Origin: Saprospiraceae bacterium | Lineage (GTDB): Bacteria > Bacteroidota > Bacteroidia > Chitinophagales > Saprospiraceae | Length of the DNA stretch: 64,000 bases | NCBI GenBank assembly: GCA_020436935.1 | Contig: JAGQWX010000003.1 | Span: 62,001 to 126,000 of the forward strand | Direction of reading: 5' to 3' | In this document: in pieces, positions 18,586-25,069 of the stretch | How the letters are laid out: each line of letters begins with the position of its first letter | Numbering within the stretch: the first letter of the stretch is position 1 | Translations under genes and position numbers: made by a program | Notes under the pieces: generated by a model | Seen by the model: the letters and a program-made list of their open reading frames with translations, nothing else | What the model was told of the DNA's origin: nothing | Databases searched by the model: none

Positions 18586-19089
18586 ATGCAAAGTAGAAAA
18601 CATAGTTTCTTGAACCCACATAAATTACTGTCGAGTTGGTTGTGGCTGATTGCCGGACTCAGTTTGATTTGGTCCTGCAACAGCGATGAAATATATGCTG
18701 AGCGCCAAAACATTTCAGGAGATTTCTGGCCCTATGGCCAGTCCATTGATTTTGACTTTGAAGTCAAGGATACAGTTCCGTTGTATGACCTCAGGCTCAA
18801 TGTGACTTACGACCAGTCCAATTATCATTTTGAAAACCTGTACTGTAAGGTAAAAACGAGCTTCCCTGACGGCACCCTCATTGAAGACCTCATCTCATTT
18901 GAGATGCAAACACCTTCTGCCCTTGAGAATACAGTATGCAGAGGCAACAGCTGCACATTGCCGATATTTTTACAGGAAAACATTGCCTTCAACCAGGTAG
19001 GCAAGTACAAACTCAGCTTCGAGCAATTCGGCAGGGTAGATAGCCTTGGAGGTGTGGAGGCGCTGGCTTTGAGTGTGGTGAGGAAGTGA
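18586..19089 (+). CDS. gldH: GldH-like gliding motility lipoprotein
   Basis: A 167-residue lipoprotein: the N-terminus has a long hydrophobic stretch (WLWLIAGLSLIWSCNSDEIY) with a lipobox cysteine. The mature part fits GldH: a short strand ending FWPYGQSIDFDFEVKD, YDLRLNVTYDQSNYHFENLY, KVKTSFPDGTLIEDLISFEM, and a C-terminal GKYKLSFEQFGRVDSLGGV, then LALSV. GldH is an outer-membrane or periplasmic lipoprotein required for gliding and type IX secretion in Flavobacterium. The ATG at 18586 is preferred over upstream starts, which overlap the toxin remnant and lack a signal. Two cysteines around residues 119-125 could form a disulfide. The family match is by pattern and is moderately strong. Confidence 0.7.
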   Translation: MQSRKHSFLNPHKLLSSWLWLIAGLSLIWSCNSDEIYAERQNISGDFWPYGQSIDFDFEVKDTVPLYDLRLNVTYDQSNYHFENLYCKVKTSFPDGTLIEDLISFEMQTPSALENTVCRGNSCTLPIFLQENIAFNQVGKYKLSFEQFGRVDSLGGVEALALSVVRK

Positions 19090-19151
19090 TCTAATCCTAT
19101 AATTATCTAATGGTATAATGATCTAATCCTATAATTATCTAATGGTATAAT
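19088..19151. repeat. Two perfect 32-bp tandem repeats
   Basis: The units at 19088-19119 and 19120-19151 are identical and start GATCTAATCCTATAATTATC. A third partial unit (GATCTAAAGGTACAAT) follows. The repeat begins inside the last codon and stop of the gldH-like gene and runs into the intergenic space. Confidence 0.9.
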
Positions 19152-19618
19152 GATCTAAAGGTACAATGATCTGATTCTGAAATTTACTACGTAAATTATC
19201 TTAACTAATTATGGTGCAATTTTCCGAAGCCATTTTCAAATATTGCATATTTGTGATATATATAAATAATTGAAATTTAGATGATCTGGAAACTGTTACA
19301 TTAAATCTTTTGAGCATTATGCTCTTGATTTCACAACATGGAATCTACCAGAATTAGATCATTTGAACATTAAGCTAATAGACCATATCAGGGGTTATAC
19401 AAAAATTAGATCATTAGATCATTTGAAAATAAGATTATTCAAACATTGATCTAAGGATTTCATAACAAGGAATCATCCAATATTGGATCATTAGATAATT
19501 AGATAATTAGATCATTTGAACATTAGATCCTTCAAACATTGATCTAAGAATTTCATAACAAGGAGTCATCCAATATTAGATCATTAGATCATTAGATAAT
19601 TAGATCATTTGAACATTA
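19152..19618. repeat. AT-rich repeat field with two 93-bp direct repeats
   Basis: The units at 19438-19530 and 19531-19618 share the order TCAAACATTGATCTAAG, TTTCATAACAAGGA, TCATCCAATATT and then alternating TTAGATCATT / TTAGATAATT elements, ending TTAGATCATTTGAACATTA. A third, degenerate copy lies at about 19331-19373. GATC and GATAAT tracts recur throughout. No gene is visible. Together with 19088-19151 it fills the 598 bases between gldH and lspA. Confidence 0.85.
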
Positions 19619-19657
19619 TTTAGCCCAAAGTTCCTCACAAATCTATTGGCCGAATGG

Positions 19658-19665
19658 TATATTTG
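19658..19665 (+). promoter_or_regulatory. Probable lspA promoter -7 box
   Basis: TATATTTG matches TAnnTTTG and lies 22 bases before the lspA ATG, at the exact point where the repeat field ends. The -33 element is not convincing. Confidence 0.4.
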
Positions 19666-19687
19666 CGGACCATATAAAATAAACTGA

Positions 19688-20323
19688 ATGCGATTTTCCA
19701 AATCCTACATTGCATACCTGGTCATACTGGCAGTTCTCGTTGTCGATCAAATCCTCAAAATATACATCAAGACCAATATTCCCTATGGAGGCGGCTTTGA
19801 TATTTTGGGCTTATCGTGGGCCAAAATCCATTTTGTAGAAAATGAAGGCATGGCATTTGGTTTGAGCTTTGGAGGCGTCATGGGCAAGTACCTGCTCAGC
19901 ATTTTCAGGATCGTTATGGTGGGATTTTTGATTTATCTGCTGCGGATGATGATCAAATCCGGTGAGCCGACGGGGCTCATCGTCTGTTTTTCGCTCATCA
20001 TTGCCGGCGCCATCGGCAATATTCTGGACAGCATGTTTTTTGGCCTTATTTTCACTGAATCCTACTACCACGGCGGACTCGCCACCTTTGTCCCATTTGG
20101 TACCGGTTATGCTCCTTTTCTCCAGGGCAGGGTAGTGGACATGCTCTACTTTCCCATGGTAGACACGAGGCTACCTGAATGGATCCCTTTTAAAGGCGGC
20201 GACAGATTTGAGTTTTTTAGACCTGTATTCAACATTGCTGACAGCAGCATTTCTGTGGGAGTGGCATTGATCATTCTGTTTTACAGGAAGTTCTTTTTGC
20301 ATGGGATTGGGAGTGGGAAGTAG
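19688..20323 (+). CDS. lspA: Lipoprotein signal peptidase II
   Basis: A 211-residue polytopic inner-membrane aspartyl protease that cleaves prolipoproteins after lipidation. Four hydrophobic segments are visible. Conserved blocks are VVDQILKIYIKTNI (block A), FVENEGMAFGLSF (block B), GAIGNILDSMFFG with the first catalytic aspartate, and VFNIADSSISVGV with the second. The periplasmic insert between the last two is longer than in E. coli, as usual for Bacteroidota, explaining the length of 211 rather than about 165 residues. It is essential here given the many lipoproteins in the window. Confidence 0.95.
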   Translation: MRFSKSYIAYLVILAVLVVDQILKIYIKTNIPYGGGFDILGLSWAKIHFVENEGMAFGLSFGGVMGKYLLSIFRIVMVGFLIYLLRMMIKSGEPTGLIVCFSLIIAGAIGNILDSMFFGLIFTESYYHGGLATFVPFGTGYAPFLQGRVVDMLYFPMVDTRLPEWIPFKGGDRFEFFRPVFNIADSSISVGVALIILFYRKFFLHGIGSGK

Positions 20324-20628
20324 AGGGGAGGCTTTAGCTCTTAGCATTTAGCTATCAGCCATTAGCTCTTGTTTATAGCTCAAAAATATTTTGAGCTTTT
20401 GATTTCAAATTTTTGTATATCCACTTCCCAAATTTACCAAACATGCCGTAGCAACCAATACGGCAGATCCACCTATCCATTGGTGTCCGAAATCATTCAG
20501 AAATTTCCCCAGCTCAAGGGAAGTATAACGGCTTCAATCATTTAAACTATTTTATTTTTCATTTTTTGACCACAAAAGCGTCAAAGAAGCTGCAAAGAAC
20601 ATCTTATTGAAAATGAAGAGTTTGTAAG
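20324..20628. other. Intergenic stretch with a short coding-like remnant
   Basis: Immediately after lspA are four spaced TTAGCT/TTAGCA words. On the minus strand a short frame ending at the stop 20407-20405 reads GKFLNDFGHQWIGGSAVLVA and looks like a membrane-helix fragment, but it is closed by a stop about 40 codons upstream. It could be the remains of a lost gene. No promoter or RNA was recognised. Confidence 0.3.
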
Positions 20629-21147
20629 ATGGCGTATCTACTTGGCAAATTCAGGTTATTGTTTTCTGTGTCTTTCTTGATTATGCTATCAATGCATTTG
20701 TTCCAGTGCAAAACTGATAAAGTCAAGCATGGATATTTTGTCCTGGAAAAATTCAACCAAAAGTTTCGGGAGAACCCAATTAAACATCCGCCGCAGTCAT
20801 ATTATTCAGGAAATACCATTATCGTGCGTGAAAAATCTAATATTTTATATTATCACAAAATGTCATGGTGGAATTGTGTAGAAATTGATCTAATTCCTCC
20901 TCCCTTTGATTATGAAATTGCTAACATGCAGGAATTTACCTCTATTCATGAAATCATGGACTCCTTAAGGTCAAATGAACATTTAAAATGGATAACCCTC
21001 TCTTCGGATTCCTACACAGTTCGAAACTTGCTTTTCTTCCAACTTCGAGACAGCCTTAAAACCCTCCCTGATACATATTTCACAACTCCCCGAATTTGGA
21101 CACCTGACGAAATGATAGCCCTACAATTATTCGAACTTAGGAGATAA
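20629..21147 (+). CDS. Hypothetical lipoprotein
   Basis: A 172-residue protein of unknown family. The N-terminus (FRLLFSVSFLIMLSMHLFQC) is hydrophobic and ends in a cysteine followed by KTDK, a plausible but non-classical lipobox. The mature part is mixed charge and aromatic-rich (ILYYHKMSWWNCVEIDLIPP) with no recognised motif. It is not obviously in an operon: more than 300 bases precede it and the next gene is convergent. Coding is supported by the unbroken frame with an export signal. Confidence 0.6.
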   Translation: MAYLLGKFRLLFSVSFLIMLSMHLFQCKTDKVKHGYFVLEKFNQKFRENPIKHPPQSYYSGNTIIVREKSNILYYHKMSWWNCVEIDLIPPPFDYEIANMQEFTSIHEIMDSLRSNEHLKWITLSSDSYTVRNLLFFQLRDSLKTLPDTYFTTPRIWTPDEMIALQLFELRR

Positions 21148-21249
21148 CATGCACTTTTACTTCAAACAGAAGATCCCATTCTAAATGCAAACTGCTAGAA
21201 AATATTTCTCTAAAGTGAAAAATTTAATTATTGTTAATGAATTGTGTTG

Positions 21250-21909
21250 TTAATAAAATTTGTCTTCCTCCCATTTTAGAGGATTGTTGATGATATATTT
21301 CGATATGGTTTGATAAGATTGTTCGTCGCGGATGATGTGTTCATAATAATTTCGTTGCCATAATTTGCCATTAAATGGGGCCCATCCCAACGTTTTTACA
21401 CCCCGGATGTATTCCACCGTAACAATTGATTGAAAGGCCCCCAACATATCACCAACGGTTTTATTTTTGTGCGTATCCGTAGGGGCAAACCCTTCCGGTT
21501 GCCCCTTTTCTGTGTTGCCGTCAATTTGGTTCACGCCATGATTTTGGGTATTGTCATCATTTTGGTTCATTCCATGATTTTGGTTCATGCCATGATTTTG
21601 GTTCATTTCATCATTTTGGGCGACCACGAGGGTCGCCCCTACGATTTCCAAAATTGCGTGGAAATGGTTTGGCATTACCACGTATTCGTGTAATTGGATA
21701 TTTTTAAACCGATTGGGTAATTTTAACCATTCATGTTTAACCATCATACCGGCATCATTTAACATCATTTCCCCATTGACCACATCACCAAACATACACG
21801 CCCTGTCCTGACAACAAATGGTAATAAAATACAATCCCGCCTTTGTATAATCATAACCTTTTAATCGGATAGACCTTCGGTGGTGTATCCGTGGGTTGAA
21901 TTTATTCAT
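21250..21909 (-). CDS. REP-associated tyrosine transposase (RAYT, Y1 family)
   Basis: A 219-residue single-strand DNA transposase-like protein. The N-terminus has HHRRSIRLKGYDYTKAGLYF, then ITICC. The HUH metal site is MPNHFHAILEIV (His82, His84). The C-terminal GAFQSIVTVEYIRG, QRNYYEHIIRDEQSY and ISKYIINNPLKW carry the catalytic tyrosine region. Residues about 88-145 are an insertion relative to the minimal fold. It has three MNQN-H/D repeats and is encoded by two REP-like hairpins and the DNA between them. RAYTs are usually single-copy, domesticated relatives of IS200/IS605 transposases that spread REP sequences. No terminal inverted repeats or partner gene were seen. Confidence 0.88.
   Translation of the reverse strand: MNKFNPRIHHRRSIRLKGYDYTKAGLYFITICCQDRACMFGDVVNGEMMLNDAGMMVKHEWLKLPNRFKNIQLHEYVVMPNHFHAILEIVGATLVVAQNDEMNQNHGMNQNHGMNQNDDNTQNHGVNQIDGNTEKGQPEGFAPTDTHKNKTVGDMLGAFQSIVTVEYIRGVKTLGWAPFNGKLWQRNYYEHIIRDEQSYQTISKYIINNPLKWEEDKFY
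21478..21505 (+). repeat. REP-like hairpin with GTAG head (first of an inverted pair)
   Basis: CGTAG at 21478-21482 leads into GGGGCAAACC (21482-21491), loop CTTCC and GGTTGCCCC (21497-21505): a nine-pair stem with one bulged A. A GTAG-type tetranucleotide in front of an imperfect palindrome is the reported signature of REPs processed by RAYTs. It lies within the coding sequence of the RAYT gene. Confidence 0.7.
21534..21617. repeat. Short tandem repeats between the two REP-like hairpins
   Basis: CATGATTTTGGTTCAT and close variants recur at 18-base spacing and encode the MNQNHG repeats. Copy number is about four including degenerate ones. Being a multiple of three, gain or loss of units would keep the RAYT frame. 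Confidence 0.75.
21618..21643 (-). repeat. REP-like hairpin with GTAG head (second of an inverted pair)
   Basis: On the minus strand CGTAG (21643-21639) precedes GGGCGACC, loop CTCGT and GGTCGCCC (21625-21618): an eight-pair perfect stem. It shares the CGTAGGGGC head with the element at 21478 but points the opposite way. It encodes VGATLVVAQ in the RAYT protein. Confidence 0.75.
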
Positions 21910-22002
21910 TTACTATTAAAAATTTATCAATGCCAATTATTCTAAAATTGATATTCTTGAATGTAACAAATCTCTCAGTCCAATTAGCATATTCTAATAG
22001 TT

Positions 22003-22255
22003 TTACCTCTGTGAAAATGAGACTGGTATAAATTTGCGAATTCCTTCTGCCATTTGGTTTTCAAGATTGGCGTATGGTGTTCGCCAATAGCTTTTGGTTT
22101 CTTCCGTTTCACCAAGAACTACAAATACATCTCCAAAGAACTTATGTGGTGCCTAAAATATACTTGGCTTCGCTATTGGAACTCAGATCATTGAGGCCTT
22201 CGACTCCTTTCAGCCAGACCAGCATTTCAAAGTAGCTTCCATCCCTCACAGCCAC
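22003..22255 (-). pseudogene. Possible decayed gene fragment, family unknown
   Basis: Two adjacent minus-strand frames look coding when joined. From 22255 one reads VAVRDGSYFEMLVWLKGVEG, continuing to EAKYILG before a stop at 22142. From 22152 the next frame reads APHKFFGDVFVVLGETEETK and continues for about 28 residues to a stop at 22003. A single-base shift near 22152 would connect them. No family is recognised. The remaining sequence up to the sugar dehydrogenase (22256-22376) contains a short AACCTTT tandem and nothing else recognisable. Confidence 0.3.
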
Positions 22256-22376
22256 CCTTCATTTTTCAATCATTAAACGCTAACAAATTTCCATTTCGGT
22301 AAGCGAAAAACACCCCCTAAAAACTAACCGCCAACCAAAAAAAAGCTTTTAACCTTTAACCTTTAACAATTAACAT

Positions 22377-23807
22377 TTATCCATTGACTTTCAACCTAGA
22401 AATCGTGCCCGGTCTTTCAGTAGCTATATAAATGTATCCGTCTTTGCCCTGGTGAATGTCTCTCAGACGGCCAACATTTTTGAGCATGATTTCACGCTTT
22501 TCCACTTTTTTGCCATTGAGGACTACTCTGTCGATGTAGTTGAAACGGAGTGAGCCAACGAGGAGGTTGCCCTTCCATTTGGCGAATTTGTCGCTGGTGA
22601 CGAAGACCATGCCGCTGGCTGCAATGGAGGGAACATAATACGTTGCAGGTTGCTCCATGCCTTCCAATTCTGTAAGGTTGGTGATGGTGGTGCCATTGTA
22701 GTTGATGCCGTAGGAAATCACTGGCCAGCCATAGTTTTTGCCGGGTAGGATGAGGTTGACTTCGTCGCCGCCGCGTGGACCGTGTTCGTTCTCCCAAAGG
22801 TCTCCGGTCATTGGATTGAGGGCCAGACCTTGAGGATTTCTGTTGCCGAAGCAGTAGATGGATTTGACGACATTGTGGGCATTGACGAAGGGGTTGTCTT
22901 CTGGAATACTGCCATCTATTTTGATGCGGTGGATCTTACCGCCATGATTGTCAAGGAATTGAGGGTTTTCTTTTTCGAATCCCCTTTCTCCGACGGAGAT
23001 GAAGAGGTATCCGTTTTTGTCGAATTCCAGCTTGCATCCGTAGTGATGGGTTGTAGGACGATAGGGCAGTGCTTCGAAGATTTCTTTGACCTGGGTGAGT
23101 TCATCGCCCTGGAGGATGGCGCTGATGACTGCTGTGGTTGACAAGTCTCTGCCGTCAACGGTTTTCATTTTGGAGTAGGAGAGGAAGAGCATCTTGTTGG
23201 AGGTGAAATTGGGGTGGAGTTCTACTTCCAGCAGACCTCCTTGTCCGCGGTTTCTGACAGCGGGCACGCCTTTGATCTCTACTTTTGTTTGATCGGGTTT
23301 GACCATTGTGAGCGTTCCCTTGCGTTCTGTATAAAACATGGTGCCGTCTTTGAGTACCTGAATGCTCCATGGCACTTCCAAATCGGTGACTACGGGCTCA
23401 ACGAGGATGCTGTATTCTTCGGTTGGGCTTGGGTTTTCGGCGAGTTTTTCGCCTGATGGTTTGTACTTGTCAACATTGGCGATGCCGGTTTGGATATAAG
23501 CTACGAGTTCATTGACTTCTTCGTCGGTGAAGGTAGTGTCGTAGGAAGGCATGCCATCGACGGTGATGCCATTTTTGATGGACGCGAATATTTGAGATGC
23601 CTCGCTGCCGTGTTTCCATTGGCGGTCTACAAACGCCTGCATTTGTTCTCCGTGGCAGCCGGAGCAGTAGTTTTTATGGTTTTTCTCGGCACTGGTAAAG
23701 TCGACGGCTGCTACAGCAGGTGTTTCAGTTACTTCGACAATAGGGGCTTTGGTTTTGCAAAATACGAAGGTGGCGGAGATGAAAAGTACGAAGAGGATGT
23801 ATCTCAT
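22377..23807 (-). CDS. Lipoprotein cytochrome c / PQQ-dependent aldose sugar dehydrogenase
   Basis: A 476-residue two-domain redox protein. The signal peptide ends at a lipobox cysteine (Cys17, TFVFCKTK). A cytochrome c domain follows: NYCSGCHGEQM binds haem through Cys48, Cys51 and His52, with a distal methionine probably in GMPSYDTTF. The rest (about 125-476) is a six-bladed GSDH/YliI propeller with LEVPWSIQVLKDGTMFYTER, GQGGLLEVELHP and NEHGPRGGDEVNLILPGKNY, then GWP, which hold PQQ and calcium. It would oxidise aldoses at the outer membrane or periplasm and pass electrons to its own haem. Single gene; substrate not determinable. Confidence 0.92.
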   Translation of the reverse strand: MRYILFVLFISATFVFCKTKAPIVEVTETPAVAAVDFTSAEKNHKNYCSGCHGEQMQAFVDRQWKHGSEASQIFASIKNGITVDGMPSYDTTFTDEEVNELVAYIQTGIANVDKYKPSGEKLAENPSPTEEYSILVEPVVTDLEVPWSIQVLKDGTMFYTERKGTLTMVKPDQTKVEIKGVPAVRNRGQGGLLEVELHPNFTSNKMLFLSYSKMKTVDGRDLSTTAVISAILQGDELTQVKEIFEALPYRPTTHHYGCKLEFDKNGYLFISVGERGFEKENPQFLDNHGGKIHRIKIDGSIPEDNPFVNAHNVVKSIYCFGNRNPQGLALNPMTGDLWENEHGPRGGDEVNLILPGKNYGWPVISYGINYNGTTITNLTELEGMEQPATYYVPSIAASGMVFVTSDKFAKWKGNLLVGSLRFNYIDRVVLNGKKVEKREIMLKNVGRLRDIHQGKDGYIYIATERPGTISRLKVNG

Positions 23808-23984
23808 GATGGCTCTGATTTTAAGTCGTCAAACTTAAGTCCTTGCGGGGATTTTTTTATAGCTATTGGCTATTCGTCATCAGCTGTCAGCTTCTTTTTT
23901 CCCGATTTTTTACATTTTTGGCTAAAACTTAGATTTTTTGAGCTCATTTTCAACAGAAATTCGTAGTGGTATTAGGAAAAGATC

Positions 23985-24390
23985 TTGCCCGCGGAAATCG
24001 CAGAAAGTTGCGCAGAAAATCGCTGAAACGAATTCAAGCAACTTGCGGAAGCTTTTGCGAACTTAAAACTCAAAAGAACTTTGCGTCTTTGCGAGAGATG
24101 AAAGATTTGCCCGCGGAAATCGCAGAAGATTTTGAGATTTATTTCCCGCTGATTTTCGCAGATACTCCCGCTGATTTTCGCAGATTTTTTAGGAAAGTAA
24201 TGCTGAGACCTTTGAGCACCTTTTGCGAACTTAAAACTCAAAAGAACTTTGCGGCTTTGCGAGAGATGAAAGATTTGCCCGCGGAAACCGCAGAAAGTTG
24301 CGCAGAAAATGGCTGAAACAAATTCAAGTATCCTCCAGAACCTTGTGCGAACTTAAAACTCAAAAGAACTTTGCGACTTTGCGAGAGATC
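23985..24390. repeat. Field of interleaved intergenic repeats (TTTGCG / CCGCGG type)
   Basis: Element A (TTGCCCGCGGAAATCGCAGA, continuing AAGTTGCGCAGAAAAT) begins at 23985 and 24274, with a shortened copy at about 24107. Element B (GCGAACTTAAAACTCAAAAG, continuing AACTTTGCG-N-CTTTGCGAGAGAT) begins near 24056, 24226 and 24348. CCCGCTGATTTTCGCAGAT occurs twice, around 24147 and 24168. Copies differ by a few bases. Very similar words are dispersed in many Bacteroidota intergenic regions. No gene is present between the sugar dehydrogenase and msrB; 23808-23984 shows nothing recognisable. Confidence 0.85.
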
Positions 24391-24402
24391 AATGAAGTAA
24401 AA

Positions 24403-24422
24403 GGCCCTAATGATAAAGGGCC
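24403..24422 (-). terminator. Possible terminator downstream of msrB
   Basis: GGCCCT (24403-24408) pairs with AGGGCC (24417-24422) over an eight-base loop. On the minus strand it is followed by TTTT. The stem is short and lies about 40 bases beyond the msrB stop. Confidence 0.4.
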
Positions 24423-24459
24423 AATGCGCCAAAACGCTAACAAGCCAAAAAGCCTGTTT

Positions 24460-25020
24460 TTAATTTTCCGCCTTCACAAAATTCAATGATAATCCATTGA
24501 TGCAGTATCTCAGACCTGTGGGTTTTGGACCGTCGTCAAAGACATGGCCGAGGTGGCCACCACAACGGGCGCACATGAGTTCTGTGCGAGCGTAACCTAT
24601 TTCGTAGTCGGTGTCTTTCATGATGTTGTTTTCATCGGCAGCAGCCCAAAAGCTTGGCCACCCTGTGCCGGAATCAAATTTTTCATTGCTGCGGAAGAGG
24701 GTTAGGCCACATGCAGCACAGGTGAATAAACCTTCTCTTTTTTCTTTATTGAGAGGGCTAGTAAATGCTCGTTCGGTGCCTTTTTCGCGCATAACGTAAT
24801 AGGTGGCATCGTCGAGTTCTTTTTCCCAGACTGCGTTGCTCTTGATGATGGTTTTGATGGTGTCGCCCATGCCGTTGATGAAGTAGGGTGGCATATTATC
24901 GGCGTCGTATTTGTTGGTTGAAGCCTCAGCAGCTCCACCCATTTGTTTGTTGTCTTGTTTCTGTGACTTGCAGGAGATGGCAAACATGAGAAAGCCTGTA
25001 AGTATCAATAAATGTTTCAT
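24460..25020 (-). CDS. msrB: Peptide-methionine (R)-S-oxide reductase, lipoprotein form
   Basis: A 186-residue MsrB with an N-terminal lipoprotein signal (LILTGFLMFAISCKSQKQ), so it repairs oxidised methionine in exported proteins rather than in the cytoplasm. Structural zinc is bound by two CxxC pairs: CAACG and MCARCGGHLGHVF. FDSGTGWPSFW is the substrate pocket, and the catalytic cysteine is in GLRYCINGLSLNF. It follows the AAA+ gene on the same strand by about 50 bases and may be cotranscribed with it. Confidence 0.95.
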   Translation of the reverse strand: MKHLLILTGFLMFAISCKSQKQDNKQMGGAAEASTNKYDADNMPPYFINGMGDTIKTIIKSNAVWEKELDDATYYVMREKGTERAFTSPLNKEKREGLFTCAACGLTLFRSNEKFDSGTGWPSFWAAADENNIMKDTDYEIGYARTELMCARCGGHLGHVFDDGPKPTGLRYCINGLSLNFVKAEN

Positions 25021-25069
25021 TTAAATGCTTTTTGTAGATGATGTTTTACTAAATCTTGGCTCAGGTTTA

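Noticed and set aside
19088-19618. CRISPR array
   Set aside because: Units are long, directly adjacent and lack unique spacers; no cas genes are in the window.
20405-20531. Minus-strand 40-codon membrane-like frame after lspA
   Set aside because: Closed by stops on both sides, no start codon in place and no recognised family; mentioned only as a possible remnant.
23972-24432. Minus-strand frames reading SQRRKVLLSFKFA
   Set aside because: They are translations of the intergenic repeats; the recurring peptide follows the repeat DNA, not a gene family.
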